From: Gammaproteobacteria bacterium
GTDB lineage: Bacteria; Pseudomonadota; Gammaproteobacteria; Pseudomonadales; Azotimanducaceae
Assembly: GCA_026708185.1 (NCBI GenBank)
Contig: JAPOVK010000041.1
Location: 1 to 45,367, forward strand
Direction: 5' to 3'
Length of the DNA stretch: 45,367 bases
Part shown: positions 8,191 through 19,549 of the stretch, piece after piece
Position numbering within the stretch: the first letter of the stretch is position 1
Layout: every line of letters starts with the position of its first letter
Notes under the pieces: generated by a model
What the model saw: the letters and a program-made list of their open reading frames with translations, nothing else
What the model was told of the DNA's origin: nothing
The model's database searches: none
Position numbers and translations under genes: made by a program

Positions 8191-10548
8191 TTAGCCGTTG
8201 CCGCCATTGCGCAATGCGCGCCACACCGTCTCCGATGTCGCCGGCATCGGCACGTCCTTGACACCCAAGGCGTCCGTCACGGCGTTCATCACGGCAGCGG
8301 TGGAGCCGATCGCTCCCGCTTCGCCGCAGCCTTTCACGCCGAGCGGATTGTGCGTGCAGGGCGTCACGGTGGTGTCGACCGTGAAGCTCGGCAGGTCGTC
8401 CGCCCTCGGCATGGTGTAGTCCATGTAGGATCCCGACAGCAGTTGGCCCGTGTCGTCGTAGACGCCATGCTCGAGGAGCGCCTGGCCGATGCCCTGGGCG
8501 AGGCCGCCGTGAACCTGGCCCTCGACGATCATCGGGTTGATCACGTGCCCGAAGTCATCCACCGCCACGAACTTCTCGATGGTCACGACGCCCGTGTCGG
8601 GATCCACTTCAACCTCGCAGATGTGGGCGCCCGCCGGATAGGTGAAGTTCGGTGGATCGTAGAACGCCTTCTCGGAAAGCCCGGGCTCGAGTTCCTCGAG
8701 CGGGTAGTTCGCGGGCACGTAGGCTGCGAACGCCACCTCGCCGAAGGTGAGCGACTGGTTCGAGTCGGCGACGTTGAAGCTGCCGTCCTCGAACTCCACC
8801 TGGTCCTCTTTCGCCTCCAACATGTGGGCGGCGATCTTCTTGCCCTTGGCTATGATCTTGTCCGTCGCCTTGATGATGGCCGAGCCGCCAACCGCCAGGG
8901 ACCGCGAACCGTAGGTGCCGAGCGCATAGTCGGAACGGCCGGTGTCGCCGTGCAATACGGTGACGTTCTCGAACGGCACGCCGAGCTTGTCGGAGATGAT
9001 CTGCGCGAAGGTCGTCTCGTGGCTCTGGCCGTGGCTGTGCGAACCGGTCACCACCGTGACCGACCCCGTGACGTCCACGCGCACCTCGCCGACTTCGAAG
9101 AGCCCCACGCCGGCGCCTAGGGAAATCGCCACTTGCGACGGCGCCAGGCCGCAGGCCTCGATGTAGCACGAGAAGCCGATGCCGCGCTTCTTGCCCCCTT
9201 GCTCGGACGCCTCCCTTCGCGCCTGGAATCCCGAGTAGTCGGCATGGTCCAGCGCGCGATCGAGGCTCGCCTCGTAGTCGCCCGTGTCGTATGTCAGTGC
9301 GACGGGGGTTTCGTACGGGAAGTCGGCCGGCTGGATGAAGTTCCGCCGGCGCAGTTCCGCCGGGTCGATCCCCATTTCGCGCGCGGCGGTTTCCACCAGC
9401 CGTTCCACGACGTAGGTGGCTTCCGGCCTGCCCGCTCCGCGGTAGGCGTCCACCGGTGCGGTGTTGGTGAAAAGGGACTGCACCTCGACGTAGATCGCTG
9501 GCGTCTTGTACTGGCCAGCCATCAGCGTGCCGTAGAGATAGGTCGGAACACTGGACGCGAATGTCGAAAGATAGGCGCCCATGTTGGCCTTGTTCTTGAC
9601 CCGCAGACCTAGGAACCGCCCGTCCTCGGCGAGCGCGAGTTCCGCGTGCGTCACGTGGTCGCGGCCGTGGGCGTCGGCGAGGAAGGACTCGGAACGCTCC
9701 GCGCGCCATTTCACCGGGCGCCGCAGTTGGCCTGCTGCCCAGATGACGGCGGTCTCTTCCGCGTAGACGAAGATCTTGGAACCGAAGCCGCCGCCGACGT
9801 CCGGAGAGATCACCCGCAAACGTGCTTCCGGCGCGATGTTGACGAACGCCGCAAGCACAAGCCGCTCCAGATGCGGGTTCTGCGACGTGGTGTGCAGCGT
9901 GTACGTGCCGGATGCTTCGTCGTATTCGCCGAGCGCCGCCCGGGGCTCGATCGCATTCGGGATCAGGCGATTGTTGACGATGTCGATGGACGCGACGTGG
10001 TGGGCTTGCGCGAACGCGGCGTCCGTCGCCGCCTTGTCGCCGAGTTCCCAGTCGTAGCACTGGTTGTTCGGGACGGACTCGTGGATCTGGTCCGCCTCGG
10101 CGGCCGTGGCGAGGTCGACGACCGCGTCCTGTTCCTCGAAGTCCGGATCGAGAGCCTCGGCCCCGTTCTTGGCCGCCTCCAGGGTCTCGCCGATGACCAC
10201 CGCGTAGGGTTCGCCGACGTAGTTGACGCTGGAAACCGCGAGTGGTGGGTGGGGCGGCTGGACCATGTCCGAGCCGTCCTTCGACTTCACCATCCAGCCG
10301 CAGGGCAGATCGCCCACTTCGCTGGCTTGAAGATCCGCGCCCGTGAACACCGCGACCACGCCGTCGGTGGCGAGCGCCGCGCTGGTGTCGAGCCCGTTGA
10401 GCCTTGCGCGGGCGTACGGCGAGCGCGCGAACACCGCGTAGGTTTGCCCGTGCTGGCCCACGTCGTCCGTGTAGCGGCCCGCGCCGGTGATGAAACGCGC
10501 GTCTTCCTTGCGCTTGACCGATGCGCCGATGCCGGTTTCTGTAGCCAT
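8191..10548 (-). CDS. coxL: CO-dehydrogenase-like molybdenum large subunit, form II
   Basis: A protein of 785 residues of the xanthine-oxidase/CO-dehydrogenase family with N-terminal [22 protein letters not shown], molybdopterin-binding [26 protein letters not shown] and the active-site Glu motif GCGEAGAIG. The active-site loop reads AYRGAGR, the form II signature; true aerobic CO oxidisers (form I) have AYxCSFR. The protein therefore probably hydroxylates some other small molecule or aldehyde, and CO oxidation should not be assumed. AGGGGAG precedes the ATG. It is flanked by the Fe-S and FAD subunits in a tight minus-strand operon. Family certain, substrate unknown. Confidence 0.92.
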   Translation of the reverse strand: MATETGIGASVKRKEDARFITGAGRYTDDVGQHGQTYAVFARSPYARARLNGLDTSAALATDGVVAVFTGADLQASEVGDLPCGWMVKSKDGSDMVQPPHPPLAVSSVNYVGEPYAVVIGETLEAAKNGAEALDPDFEEQDAVVDLATAAEADQIHESVPNNQCYDWELGDKAATDAAFAQAHHVASIDIVNNRLIPNAIEPRAALGEYDEASGTYTLHTTSQNPHLERLVLAAFVNIAPEARLRVISPDVGGGFGSKIFVYAEETAVIWAAGQLRRPVKWRAERSESFLADAHGRDHVTHAELALAEDGRFLGLRVKNKANMGAYLSTFASSVPTYLYGTLMAGQYKTPAIYVEVQSLFTNTAPVDAYRGAGRPEATYVVERLVETAAREMGIDPAELRRRNFIQPADFPYETPVALTYDTGDYEASLDRALDHADYSGFQARREASEQGGKKRGIGFSCYIEACGLAPSQVAISLGAGVGLFEVGEVRVDVTGSVTVVTGSHSHGQSHETTFAQIISDKLGVPFENVTVLHGDTGRSDYALGTYGSRSLAVGGSAIIKATDKIIAKGKKIAAHMLEAKEDQVEFEDGSFNVADSNQSLTFGEVAFAAYVPANYPLEELEPGLSEKAFYDPPNFTYPAGAHICEVEVDPDTGVVTIEKFVAVDDFGHVINPMIVEGQVHGGLAQGIGQALLEHGVYDDTGQLLSGSYMDYTMPRADDLPSFTVDTTVTPCTHNPLGVKGCGEAGAIGSTAAVMNAVTDALGVKDVPMPATSETVWRALRNGGNG

Positions 10549-10569
10549 TGTCCGCTCCCCTCCCTTGAT

Positions 10570-11031
<462 letters not shown>

Positions 11032-11080
11032 TCCCTTAGCCCTCCCTAAAGCGTTCGGAGTTATTCGATTACAACGCTAC

Positions 11081-11524
11081 CTAGGCCGCGAAGTCCACCG
11101 CGAATCGTTCGAAGAAGCTCGCCGTCAGCTTGCGCGCTGCACTCTCCACGAGCCGCGAGCCGATCTGCGCCAACTTGCCGCCGATCCCCCCGGTGATCTG
11201 GTACTTGAGCAGGGTCTCCTCGGTGGTGACTTCCTCGAGTTCGACCAAGGCGGTCCCCTTGGCGAATCCAGCCACCCCGCCTTTCACCTGGACTTCGAGG
11301 CGATAGCGCTCGGGCGGCTCGACATCGCACAGCGCAATCGCCGCGTTGAACGTGGCCTTGACCGGTCCGACCCGGGCGGCGACGACAGCTTCGAAGCGGT
11401 CGTCGCCGACCGGCGTCATGCTGCGGCAGCCGTCGATGCAGCGCACGAGAACCGCCGGATCGTTCAGGGCTTCCCAGACGCGCATCCGCGGACCCGCGAT
11501 GCGGTACTCGCCTGACTGTTCCAC
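11081..11524 (-). CDS. coxG: CoxG-like SRPBCC-fold protein
   Basis: A protein of 147 residues of the CoxG family: [36 protein letters not shown], then [19 protein letters not shown] and [25 protein letters not shown]. CoxG proteins are START-like folds that accompany molybdenum hydroxylases; in CO oxidisers CoxG helps recruit the enzyme to the membrane. This copy lacks the long C-terminal tail seen in some CoxG proteins, so membrane anchoring is not obvious. The start codon is GTG. It is the first gene of the coxG-S-L-M set. Confidence 0.85.
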   Translation of the reverse strand: MEQSGEYRIAGPRMRVWEALNDPAVLVRCIDGCRSMTPVGDDRFEAVVAARVGPVKATFNAAIALCDVEPPERYRLEVQVKGGVAGFAKGTALVELEEVTTEETLLKYQITGGIGGKLAQIGSRLVESAARKLTASFFERFAVDFAA

Positions 11525-11594
11525 GCGTGTCCCTTGCCCGCGACCTCGGCACTACTCTCGCACAAGACCGCGCTCTGGCGAAAGTCCGGCGAGA

Positions 11595-12611
11595 CTACAC
11601 GCCCAGCCGCTCGTGCATGATGGGGCTCGTCGTCGTGTATTGCAGATGCACTTTCTCGTTGGGGTTGAGCCTGGCCTTGATGGCGAACGCGGCGAGCGCC
11701 GCCTCGTGGAAGCCGGAGAGGATGAGCTTCTTCTTGCCCGGATAGGTGGCGATGTCCCCGATCGCGTAGATGCCCGGGATGTTGGTCTCGAAGCGCTCCG
11801 TGTCCGTGGGGATCTGGCTCTTCGAGAGTTCGAGGCCCCACTCGGCGATGGGCCCGAGCTTCGGCGACAGGCCGAAGAACACCAGCGCGTGGTCGATGTC
11901 GACCTTGGTCACGGACTCGTCCGTGTGCCGGATGCACAGACGCTCAAGGGTGCCGTTCGATGCTTCGAAGTCGACGCAGTTGCCGACCATGAAACGCACC
12001 TGTCCGGCCGCCTCCAGCTCGCGCATGCGCGCGACGGTGGCGGGCGCCGCCCGGAACCGGTCGCTGCGGTGCACCAGGGTCATCGACTTCGCGTGCGGCG
12101 CCAACTCCACGGTCCAGTCGAATGCCGAGTCGCCGCCGCCCAGGACCAGGAGGTCCTTACCGCGATGGGCGGACGGATCGCGGACACGGTAGAACACCTG
12201 CTCGTCCAGGAACTGCTCGACGCCGGCCACGCGCAGCGGCATGGGCTGGAAGGACCCGACGCCGCCTGCGATGACCACGGCGCCCGCGTCGAACTCTTCC
12301 TCCCGGCTGGTGACCACGCGGAAGCGGCCGTCGACGGGCGTGACCTCGGTCACCTGGGAGTCCAGGTGAAAACCCGCGTCGAACGGCCTGATCTGTTCGA
12401 GCAACTGATCCACGAGTTCCTGCGCATCGCAGACCGGGATCGCCGGGATGTCGTAGATGGGCTTGTCGGGATACAACTCGGCGCACTGCCCGCCAGGTGC
12501 CGGCAAGGCGTCGACGATGTGCGCCTGGATCCCGAGCAGACCGAGTTCGAAGACCTGGAACAGGCCGCACGGTCCGGCGCCGACGATCACGACGTCTGTC
12601 TTGGTGGCCAA
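11595..12611 (-). CDS. Ferredoxin-NADP reductase, thioredoxin-reductase-like
   Basis: Flavoprotein of 338 residues with an FAD-binding GxGxxG site near the N-terminus (VIVGAGPCGLFQVFELG), GGQCAELYP, an NADPH site (LLVLGGGDSAFDW) and a C-terminal FAD motif (YAIGDIATYPG). The redox-active CxxC of thioredoxin reductases is absent, which together with the aromatic C-terminal stretch (TTTSPIMHERLGV) marks it as the TrxR-like ferredoxin/flavodoxin-NADP reductase family (YumC type). The start is TTG, supported by AAGGAGG seven bases upstream. It lies between cysNC and coxG on the same strand. It could supply reduced ferredoxin for sulfite reduction or handle electrons from the hydroxylase; neither is shown. 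Confidence 0.88.
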   Translation of the reverse strand: MATKTDVVIVGAGPCGLFQVFELGLLGIQAHIVDALPAPGGQCAELYPDKPIYDIPAIPVCDAQELVDQLLEQIRPFDAGFHLDSQVTEVTPVDGRFRVVTSREEEFDAGAVVIAGGVGSFQPMPLRVAGVEQFLDEQVFYRVRDPSAHRGKDLLVLGGGDSAFDWTVELAPHAKSMTLVHRSDRFRAAPATVARMRELEAAGQVRFMVGNCVDFEASNGTLERLCIRHTDESVTKVDIDHALVFFGLSPKLGPIAEWGLELSKSQIPTDTERFETNIPGIYAIGDIATYPGKKKLILSGFHEAALAAFAIKARLNPNEKVHLQYTTTSPIMHERLGV

Positions 12612-12639
12612 GGGGTGTCCTCCTTAAGGCGAAAGGTCG

Positions 12640-12660
12640 GGCCGCGTCAAAGACGCGGCC
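12640..12660 (-). terminator. Perfect hairpin just after cysNC
   Basis: GGCCGCGTC (12640-12648), three-base loop, GACGCGGCC (12652-12660): a perfect 9 bp stem two bases beyond the cysNC stop. No T-tract follows on the minus strand, so it may be a Rho-assisted 3' end, an attenuator or an mRNA-stabilising stem between cysNC and the reductase. Confidence 0.5.
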
Positions 12661-12662
12661 GC

Positions 12663-14621
12663 TTAGTGAATGAAGTCCTTCGCGCGGAGCAGCTCGATGA
12701 TGCGCTCCGCGCAGGCGTCGATTCCGAGGCGGTCGGTCTCGAGCGTCAGGTCCGGCGCGACGGGCTCGTCGAAGTCCTCGGTGACGCCCGGCACGTGGGG
12801 CGCCTCGCCGCGCTCCGCGGATGCATAGAGGCCGTCCTCGTCACGGTCCTTCAAAACGGCCAACGGCGCCGTCAGGTAGACCTCCAGGAAGCGGTCCTCG
12901 CCAATGGCACGACGTGCCCGTTCCCGCACCGCCTCCTCGGGCGCGACGAACGACGTAAGGCAGATCAGGCCGGCGTCGTTCATCAGCCGCGCGGTTTCGG
13001 CGGCGCGGCGGATGTTCTCCGAGCGCTCCTCGGGGCTGAACCCCAGGTCGCGACTCATGCCAAGGCGGAAGCTCTGGCCGTCGAGAACGGTGGCGAGTCC
13101 GCCCGCGTCGAACAGCTTGCGTTCCACGGCGTGGGCGATGACGGTCTTGCCGACCTTGGCCAGGCCCGTCAATAGCACCGTCACCGGATGCTGGCCGAGG
13201 CGCGCCGCCCGTTCGTCGGCCGCCACGCGGCTCACGGCGGCGTGCAATTCGCCGCGCGGCGTGCGATCCCAAGCCGCCTGTGCGATCGAACCGCCGGGAT
13301 CGAACGCCATGCCCGCGCCGACCGTCACGTTGGAGATGCGGTCGATGAAGATCAGGCTGCCCAAGTCGCGATTCGCACCGTACGCGTCGAACGCGATGGA
13401 CTCCGTCAACGCGACTTCCACGCGGCCGATCTCGTTGAGTCTGAGTTGTGCGGCGGGTTCGTGCTGCAGCGTGTTGACGTCCACCCGGTAGCGCAACGTC
13501 GCCGCCTGCCCCACCACCTGGCGCGTACCGTGCTTGACGGTGTACTGCCGCCCCGGAACCAGTGCATCGTCCGCCATCCAAACCACCATCGCGTCGAGCC
13601 GGTCGGCGATGTAAGGCAGCCCCCCCGGCGCGGCCAGCACGTCCCCTCGGCTGACGTCGACGTCGTCGGTCAGCGTCAGCGTCACCGCCATGGGTGCGAA
13701 CGCTTCGTCGAGGTCGCCGTCCATGGTGACGATGCGGTCGACAGTCGAGCGACGACCCGAGGGCACGACCACCACCTCGTCGCCGGACCGGACCACGCCA
13801 CCCGCGACGCTGCCGCTGTAGCCGCGAAACGACGGATCCGGGCGGTTGACCACTTGAACGGGCAGGCGGAAATGCTCGATGTCCTTGTCGGCGGTGACCT
13901 GCACGTTCTCCAGGAGGTGCATCAGCGTCGCGCCCTGGTACCAAGGCATGTGCGGCGACTGCTCGACGACGTTGTCGCCATGCAGCGCCGAGATCGGAAT
14001 GAAGTGCAACTCGTCGACGCCAAGCTTCGACGTGAACGCGAAGTAGTCGGCACGGATAGCGTCAAAGACGCTTTCGTCGTAGTCCACCGTGTCCATCTTG
14101 TTCACAGCGGCCACGAGGTGCCGGATTCCGAGCAGGCGCGCGATGAACGTGTGGCGGCGGGTTTGCGGCAGGACGCCCTGCCGGGCGTCGATAAGAATAA
14201 CGGCCAGGTCGCACGTGGACGCGCCGGTTGCCATGTTCCGCGTGTACTGCTCGTGGCCCGGCGTGTCGGCGATGATGAACTTGCGCTTGGTGGTCGAGAA
14301 GTAGCGGTAGGCGACGTCGATGGTGATGCCTTGTTCGCGCTCCGCCTGCAAACCATCGGTCAGGAGGGCGTAGTCGACACCACCGCGCTGCGTGCCGGTG
14401 GTCTTGCTGTCGCGCACGATGGCGTCCAACTGGTCCTCGTAGATCATCTTCGAGTCGTGGAGCAGGCGGCCGATCAGCGTGCTCTTGCCGTCGTCGACGC
14501 TGCCGCAGGTGAGGAACTTCAGGATCTCCTTGCGCTCGTGCTGGGCGAGGTAGGCATGGATGTCGCTGGCAATCAGCTCTCCTTGTTGCGAGGGGGAAGA
14601 CCCTCGAGTTCCCGGGACCAT
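12663..14621 (-). CDS. cysNC: Sulfate adenylyltransferase large subunit / APS kinase fusion
   Basis: A fusion of 652 residues. The N-terminal ~430 residues are the CysN GTPase: [26 protein letters not shown] and NKMD, followed by EF-Tu-like beta domains. The C-terminal ~190 residues are the APS-kinase domain, with P-loop [10 protein letters not shown], then [26 protein letters not shown] and a lid region. CysN stimulates CysD to make adenylylsulfate with GTP hydrolysis, and the kinase domain phosphorylates it to PAPS. The kinase has Gln where stand-alone APS kinases have Asp in DGDN; I recall Gln there in other CysNC fusions. The start overlaps the cysD stop as TGATG. The gene belongs to assimilatory sulfate activation in the cytoplasm. 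Confidence 0.95.
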   Translation of the reverse strand: MVPGTRGSSPSQQGELIASDIHAYLAQHERKEILKFLTCGSVDDGKSTLIGRLLHDSKMIYEDQLDAIVRDSKTTGTQRGGVDYALLTDGLQAEREQGITIDVAYRYFSTTKRKFIIADTPGHEQYTRNMATGASTCDLAVILIDARQGVLPQTRRHTFIARLLGIRHLVAAVNKMDTVDYDESVFDAIRADYFAFTSKLGVDELHFIPISALHGDNVVEQSPHMPWYQGATLMHLLENVQVTADKDIEHFRLPVQVVNRPDPSFRGYSGSVAGGVVRSGDEVVVVPSGRRSTVDRIVTMDGDLDEAFAPMAVTLTLTDDVDVSRGDVLAAPGGLPYIADRLDAMVVWMADDALVPGRQYTVKHGTRQVVGQAATLRYRVDVNTLQHEPAAQLRLNEIGRVEVALTESIAFDAYGANRDLGSLIFIDRISNVTVGAGMAFDPGGSIAQAAWDRTPRGELHAAVSRVAADERAARLGQHPVTVLLTGLAKVGKTVIAHAVERKLFDAGGLATVLDGQSFRLGMSRDLGFSPEERSENIRRAAETARLMNDAGLICLTSFVAPEEAVRERARRAIGEDRFLEVYLTAPLAVLKDRDEDGLYASAERGEAPHVPGVTEDFDEPVAPDLTLETDRLGIDACAERIIELLRAKDFIH

Positions 14622-15529
14622 CAGAAGTAGCCCTCGCGCTTCTTCTGCTCCATGGAACCGGAGGCGTCGTAGTCGATCACGCGGCCTTGGCGCTCGGAGT
14701 GCGTGGCGATCAGCATCTCCTGGATGATCTCCGGCAGCGTGGCGGCTTCGGACTCGATGGCGCCCGACAGCGGATAGCAGCCAAGGGTGCGGAAGCGCAC
14801 GGAGCGCATGGTCGGTTCTTCGCCCGGCTCCAACTCCATGCGGTCGTCGTCCACCATGATCAGCGTACCGTCGCGTTCAACGACGGGTCGCTGGGCGGCC
14901 AGGTACAGGGGCACGATCTCGATGTTCTCGAGATAGACGTACTGCCAGACGTCCAGCTCCGTCCAGTTGGACAGCGGGAAGACGCGCACCTCCTCGCCGG
15001 GGTTGATGCGGCCGTTGTACAGATTCCAGAGCTCCGGGCGCTGGCTCTTCGGATCCCAGCGGTGGTTGCGGTCGCGCACTGAGTACACCCGTTCCTTGGC
15101 ACGTGACTTCTCCTCGTCGCGCCGCGCGCCGCCAAAGCACGCATCGAAGCCGTACTTGTCGAGCGCATCCTTCAGGGCTTGCGTCTTCATGATGTCCGTG
15201 TACTTGCGGCTGCCGTACGTGAACGGCGTGACGTTGGCGGCACGGCCCTCTTCGTTGGTGTAGACGATGAGGTCCAGTTCCAGCTCGCGGGCGATGCGGT
15301 CGCGGAAGGCGATCATGTCGCGGAACTTCCAAGTGGTGTCCACGTGGAGAAGCGGGAACGGGAGCCGGCCCGGGTAAAACGCCTTGCGTGCCAAGTGCAG
15401 CAGCACGGAGGAGTCCTTGCCGATGGAATACAGCAGCACCGGCCGCTCGAACTCGGCTGCCACTTCGCGGATGATGTGGATGCTCTCCGCCTCGAGCTGT
15501 TTGAGGTGCGTGAGTGTGTAGCCCGGCAT
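14621..15529 (-). CDS. cysD: Sulfate adenylyltransferase small subunit
   Basis: A protein of 302 residues of the PP-loop family, with [55 protein letters not shown] and [15 protein letters not shown]. It catalyses ATP plus sulfate to adenylylsulfate and pyrophosphate together with CysN. Length matches the family. It is the first gene of cysD-cysNC, with a promoter-like sequence upstream (15568-15597), and its stop overlaps the cysNC start. A small subunit with its own GTPase partner is the bacterial assimilatory type. Confidence 0.96.
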   Translation of the reverse strand: MPGYTLTHLKQLEAESIHIIREVAAEFERPVLLYSIGKDSSVLLHLARKAFYPGRLPFPLLHVDTTWKFRDMIAFRDRIARELELDLIVYTNEEGRAANVTPFTYGSRKYTDIMKTQALKDALDKYGFDACFGGARRDEEKSRAKERVYSVRDRNHRWDPKSQRPELWNLYNGRINPGEEVRVFPLSNWTELDVWQYVYLENIEIVPLYLAAQRPVVERDGTLIMVDDDRMELEPGEEPTMRSVRFRTLGCYPLSGAIESEAATLPEIIQEMLIATHSERQGRVIDYDASGSMEQKKREGYF

Positions 15530-15567
15530 GCGCGGACACCTAAGTGCAAGAACCGAAAAAGGCGCGC

Positions 15568-15597
15568 TTTATACGGGACTCCCCCGCGCGCGTCCAA
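15568..15597 (-). promoter_or_regulatory. Candidate sigma70 promoter of cysD-cysNC
   Basis: On the minus strand, TTGGAC (15597-15592) and TATAAA (15573-15568) are separated by 18 bp. The -10 matches five of six consensus bases, the -35 three of six. The -10 box ends 39 bp before the cysD ATG in an otherwise GC-rich stretch. Confidence 0.5.
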
Positions 15598-15630
15598 GTC
15601 GATGTGGTTATATGTTTAACGATGGCACAG

Positions 15631-16239
15631 TCAGCGCCGGGCGAAGTCGAAGACGGCGTCTACCGCAATGTCGAAGCCGTCCAGAACCCTCGAGACGGCG
15701 GTGTCGCCGCGACCGTATGCGCCGTCCTCGGCGTAGGCGTCGCCGCTGAGCGTCAGCACCGTGACCAACTCGGTGCGCGGATCCACAATCCAGTATTCTG
15801 GTATCCCGGCCTCCGCGTAGTCGGCCCGCTTCACCACGTAGTCTCGTGCCGCGTCATCCGGGCTGACCGTCTCGAGCACCAGGTCTGCGCCGGTCCACCG
15901 AGCATCCGCTCGGCGGGCGTCGTCGGCGTCACAGAGCACAGCCAGGTCCGGCTCCCGGTACTTTCCCTCGCGGACGCGCAACGGGAAAGGCGCGAACAGC
16001 ACGACGCCGCCGCGAGGACGAACAAAGGCGGCAAAGGCGCTGAAGAGAAACTGTAGGACGAGCTGGTGGGTCTCGGTCGGCATGGGCGGTTGCTCAATTC
16101 GACCGTCGGTCATCTCGAGGTGCCTCGCCAGACGCCCGGCGAGCCACAGGTAGTCGGTGTCGCTCCAGCATCCCTGTGGAGGCACGGCGTTGCGCACAAT
16201 GGCGTCCACGGCTTCCTGCGTGGTCGCGGCGGTATCCAT
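15631..16239 (-). CDS. Uma2-family (DUF820) putative restriction-like endonuclease
   Basis: A protein of 202 residues with the Uma2/DUF820 layout: an N-terminal helix pair (YLWLAGRLARHLEMTDGRIEQ), a helical region (HQLVLQFLFSAFAAFVRP), then the PD-(D/E)xK-like core EPDLAVL, DLVLETVSPDDAARDYVVKRADYAEAGIPEYWIVDP and a short C-terminal beta region. The family is common in cyanobacteria and others, often in multiple copies; its biological role is poorly known. It looks complete. It stands alone between cysD and gatB on the same strand, with no methylase or other partner, so it is not an obvious restriction system. Confidence 0.85.
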   Translation of the reverse strand: MDTAATTQEAVDAIVRNAVPPQGCWSDTDYLWLAGRLARHLEMTDGRIEQPPMPTETHQLVLQFLFSAFAAFVRPRGGVVLFAPFPLRVREGKYREPDLAVLCDADDARRADARWTGADLVLETVSPDDAARDYVVKRADYAEAGIPEYWIVDPRTELVTVLTLSGDAYAEDGAYGRGDTAVSRVLDGFDIAVDAVFDFARR

Positions 16240-16344
16240 CAGTGCGAACGTTACACCTGTAGGTCACGCCGTGCTACAACACGACAATGGAGTTCTCCCT
16301 GTCCGGGGCAATCCGCAGTAGCAGGTCCGAGCGTGGTTCCATAG

Positions 16345-17781
16345 TCACTCCGCACGCAGGTGCTCGCGTAGCAACTCGTTCACCTTGCGCGGATTGGCCT
16401 TCCCCGACGTCGCCTTCATCACCTGCCCCACAAAGTACCCGAGTAGCTTCGCCTGGCCGGCGCGATACTGCGCCGCCTGCGCCGGGTTGGCGGCGACGAT
16501 ATTCGTGACTAACTCGGTCAACGAGTCATCGTCGCTGACCTGCTTCAAACCGTGCTCTGCAATCAGATCGTCCACGTCGCCTTCGCCTGACGACCACAGC
16601 ATCTCGAATAGCGATTTGGCGATCTTCCCGGAGACCGTCTCGTCCAATGTCCGCACGATCAGCTTCGCCAACTGCTCCGCGGGTACCGGGATCATCGAGG
16701 GCGGACGTCCGTCGCGGTTGAGTGCCGCGGCGACATCGCCCATGATCCAGTTGGCTGCGGCCTTGGGTTGACCTCCCGCATCGACCGCCGCCTCGAAGTA
16801 GGCCGCCCGATCGGGGTCTGCCGCCAACCAACGGGCGTCGCGAGCGTCGAGGCCCAGCGTACGCTCGTAGCGCTCCCGCTTTGCATCGGGCAACTCGGGC
16901 AACGTCGCACGGACTTCGGCAAGCAGTTCCTGGGTCACCACGACGGGCAGGAGGTCGGGATCCGGGAAATACCGGTAGTCGTCGGACAGTTCCTTGCCGC
17001 GCATGGGCCGCGTCTCGTCGCGTTCGGCGTCGTAGAGGAGCGTCTCCCGGTCTACCGAGCCGCCCGATTCGAGGACGTCGATCTGCCGGTCGATCTCGAA
17101 CACCAGGGCCTTCTCGAGAAAGCGGAACGAATTGAGGTTCTTGATCTCGGTGCGCTCGCCGAGCGGCGCGCCGGGCCGGCGCACCGATACGTTGGCGTCG
17201 CAGCGCATTGAGCCCTGGCTCAGGTCGCCGTCGCAGATGCCGAGATAGCGCACGAGTGCGTGCATGGCCCGGAAGTACGCCGCCGCCTCCCGCGGATTCG
17301 TCAACTGCGGTTCGCTGACAACCTCCAGCAACGGCGTTCCGGCACGGTTGAGGTCGATCCCGGTCAGACCCGCGTAGTCCTCGTGCAGGGACTTCCCTGC
17401 GTCCTCCTCGAGATGGGCGCGCGTGAGATCGATCTGTCGAGGCCCGTCGTCCGTGTCTACCATGACGTGACCCCCACGCACGATGGGCTCGTCGAGTTGG
17501 CTGATCTGGTAGCCCTTCGGCAGATCCGGGTAGAAGTAGTTCTTGCGGTCGAATCGGCAGGTTTCCGCGATCTCGCCGTCGACCGCCAATCCAAACAGCA
17601 CGGCTTTGCGCACGACCTCGCCGTTCAGTACCGGCAGGACGCCGGGCAAGGCAAGATCGACCGTGCACGCCTGCGTATTGGGCGGCTCGCCGAACGCAGT
17701 TCCCGCCCCCGAGAAGATCTTCGAGGCGGTGTTGAGCTGCACGTGCACCTCGAGGCCGATGACGCTCTCCCACCTGGCCAT
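16345..17781 (-). CDS. gatB: Asp/Glu-tRNA amidotransferase subunit B
   Basis: A protein of 478 residues with family blocks ESVIGLEVHVQLNTASKIFSG, YFYPDLPKGYQISQ, LTRAHLEEDAGK, DLNRAGTPLLEVVSEP, CDANVSVR and DYRYFPDPDLLP, plus a C-terminal YqeY-like tail (GYFVGQVMKATSGKANPRKVNELL). GatB binds the mischarged Glu-tRNA(Gln) or Asp-tRNA(Asn), activates the acyl group with ATP, and receives ammonia from GatA through a tunnel. The ATG is chosen at MARWESV, where it overlaps the gatA stop as TGATG; the open frame upstream is not used. It is last in gatC-gatA-gatB. GatCAB implies indirect synthesis of Gln-tRNA and/or Asn-tRNA. Confidence 0.96.
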   Translation of the reverse strand: MARWESVIGLEVHVQLNTASKIFSGAGTAFGEPPNTQACTVDLALPGVLPVLNGEVVRKAVLFGLAVDGEIAETCRFDRKNYFYPDLPKGYQISQLDEPIVRGGHVMVDTDDGPRQIDLTRAHLEEDAGKSLHEDYAGLTGIDLNRAGTPLLEVVSEPQLTNPREAAAYFRAMHALVRYLGICDGDLSQGSMRCDANVSVRRPGAPLGERTEIKNLNSFRFLEKALVFEIDRQIDVLESGGSVDRETLLYDAERDETRPMRGKELSDDYRYFPDPDLLPVVVTQELLAEVRATLPELPDAKRERYERTLGLDARDARWLAADPDRAAYFEAAVDAGGQPKAAANWIMGDVAAALNRDGRPPSMIPVPAEQLAKLIVRTLDETVSGKIAKSLFEMLWSSGEGDVDDLIAEHGLKQVSDDDSLTELVTNIVAANPAQAAQYRAGQAKLLGYFVGQVMKATSGKANPRKVNELLREHLRAE

Positions 17782-19229
17782 CAAGCCGCCTCCGGCACCG
17801 TTGGCGTTCTCAAGTGCCAGTCGGTCTCCCGCTGGAACGCCTCGCCGAGGGCGAGCAGTCGATCTTCGGCGAAGTGCGGACCAATGAGCTGCAGACCCAC
17901 GGGCAAGCCGTCCGCGAATCCGCATGGGATCGACAACGCCGGAAGGCCGGCGAGGCTCGCCGGCACCGTGTAGACGTCCTGCTTGTACATCACCGTTGGG
18001 TCTACCCCGCCGGTCAACGCGCCCAATGCCGGGGCCGGCGTCGGTGTCGCCGGCGTGAGCAGCACATCGACCTGCCCGAAGGCGTCGAGGAAGTCCTGCC
18101 GGATCAATCGACGAACCCGTTGCGCCTGGCCGTAGTACGCGTCGTAGTAGCCAACCGACAGCGTATACGTCCCGGTGAGAATCCGCCGCTTCACCTCGAT
18201 CCCGAAACCCTCGCTGCGCGAGCGCCTGTACAGGTCGTCGAGGTCGGCTGGCTCCCCAGCGCGATGCCCGTAGCGAACGCCGTCGTAGCGCGACAGGTTG
18301 GTCGATGCCTCGGCACTGGCAACCACGTAGTACACCGGCACCGCGAACGCGGTGTGCGGGAGCGAAACCTCATGGCATCGGTGTCCGAGCCGCCGCAGCG
18401 ACTCGACGGCCTCCTCGAGCGGGCGCGCGACGTCTTCGCCGAGGTCAGCCCAGTATTCACGCGGGATGCCGACGTTCATGGTGCGTTGCGGCGCATGCGG
18501 CGTCGGGGCTTCGTCGGCGCTGGTCGAGTCACGCGGGTCATGGCCTTCCATGTGGTGCAGCAGCAGCCGAAGATCGGCGGCACTGCGCGCCATCGGTCCC
18601 CCCTGATCCAGACTGGAGGCAAACGCCACCATGCCGAAGCGCGACACCCGCCCGTAGGTTGGCTTGAGGCCGCTGACGCCGCAGAACGCCGCAGGCTGGC
18701 GAATCGAGCCGCCGGTGTCGGTGCCCGTAGCGGCGGGCACCAGGCCGGCAGCGAGTGCCGCCGCGGAGCCGCCGGACGAGCCGCCGGGAACGCGGCCGAC
18801 ATCCCAAGGATTGGCCACGGGGCCGAAAAAGCTCGTCTCGTTGGTGGAACCCATCGCGAACTCGTCCATGTTGGTCTTGCCGACCATGACCGCTCCGGCC
18901 GCGCGCAGCCGTGCGACCACGGTCGCATCGTAGGGCGAGACGAAGTTCTCGAGCATCCTCGATGCGCACGTCGTGCGCACGCCATCGGTACAGAAGATGT
19001 CCTTGTGGGCGATCGGCACGCCGAGCAATCCACGCATGCCATCCCGGGCAATGGCGGCGTCAGCCCGTGCGGCGTGCCCTAGGGCATCCTCCTCGCACAC
19101 CGTGATGAAGGCGTTCACGTGCCGAGCAGTGTCGATTCGCCTGATGCAGTCACGGACGATCTCGACGCTGCTCGCCGCCTTCGCCCCAAGCGCATCTCGG
19201 ATCCCGGTCAGGGTCCCCAGATTGTCCAC
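17781..19229 (-). CDS. gatA: Asp/Glu-tRNA amidotransferase subunit A
   Basis: A protein of 482 residues, an amidase-signature enzyme. The Ser-cisSer-Lys triad is visible: Lys in [11 protein letters not shown], the Ser pair in [20 protein letters not shown] and [16 protein letters not shown]. It hydrolyses glutamine and delivers ammonia to GatB. The start is GTG. Its stop overlaps the gatB start and it begins 20 bp after gatC. Length and motifs are normal. Confidence 0.96.
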   Translation of the reverse strand: MDNLGTLTGIRDALGAKAASSVEIVRDCIRRIDTARHVNAFITVCEEDALGHAARADAAIARDGMRGLLGVPIAHKDIFCTDGVRTTCASRMLENFVSPYDATVVARLRAAGAVMVGKTNMDEFAMGSTNETSFFGPVANPWDVGRVPGGSSGGSAAALAAGLVPAATGTDTGGSIRQPAAFCGVSGLKPTYGRVSRFGMVAFASSLDQGGPMARSAADLRLLLHHMEGHDPRDSTSADEAPTPHAPQRTMNVGIPREYWADLGEDVARPLEEAVESLRRLGHRCHEVSLPHTAFAVPVYYVVASAEASTNLSRYDGVRYGHRAGEPADLDDLYRRSRSEGFGIEVKRRILTGTYTLSVGYYDAYYGQAQRVRRLIRQDFLDAFGQVDVLLTPATPTPAPALGALTGGVDPTVMYKQDVYTVPASLAGLPALSIPCGFADGLPVGLQLIGPHFAEDRLLALGEAFQRETDWHLRTPTVPEAA

Positions 19230-19249
19230 CGCCCAGCGCGTCCTGCAGC

Positions 19250-19549
19250 CTATTCCACGACCCGCGGCACGAGGTAGAGCCCGTCCCGGGCCCGCGGCGC
19301 GTTGCGCTGAAGGCGGTCGCGGTCGACCGACTCGGTGACAGCATCGGCCCGGAGCGGCTGCGTGCCGTCCAGCGGATGGGCCAGCGGCAGAACGCCGCGC
19401 GTATCGACGGACTGCATGGCATCGATCAGGCCGACGATCTTGTCGAGGTCGCCTTGCAGCAGGGACCTCTCGTCCGTCTCCAAGCTGAGCGCGGAGAGCC
19501 GCAACAGCTTCTCCACGACGTCTCCCGGAAGTGCCACCGGCGTTCCCAC
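19250..19549 (-). CDS. gatC: Asp/Glu-tRNA amidotransferase subunit C
   Basis: A protein of 99 residues matching GatC in size and pattern: [49 protein letters not shown], then a C-terminal [17 protein letters not shown]. GatC wraps around GatA and stabilises the complex. The start appears to be GTG with a few extra residues ahead of the conserved helix. It is first in gatCAB and diverges from mreB. Confidence 0.9.
   Translation of the reverse strand: MGTPVALPGDVVEKLLRLSALSLETDERSLLQGDLDKIVGLIDAMQSVDTRGVLPLAHPLDGTQPLRADAVTESVDRDRLQRNAPRARDGLYLVPRVVE

Noticed and set aside
16250-16270. ACCTGTAGGT upstream of the Uma2 gene as a LuxR-type box
   Set aside because: It is too short and imperfect, and there is no LuxR/LuxI gene in the window.
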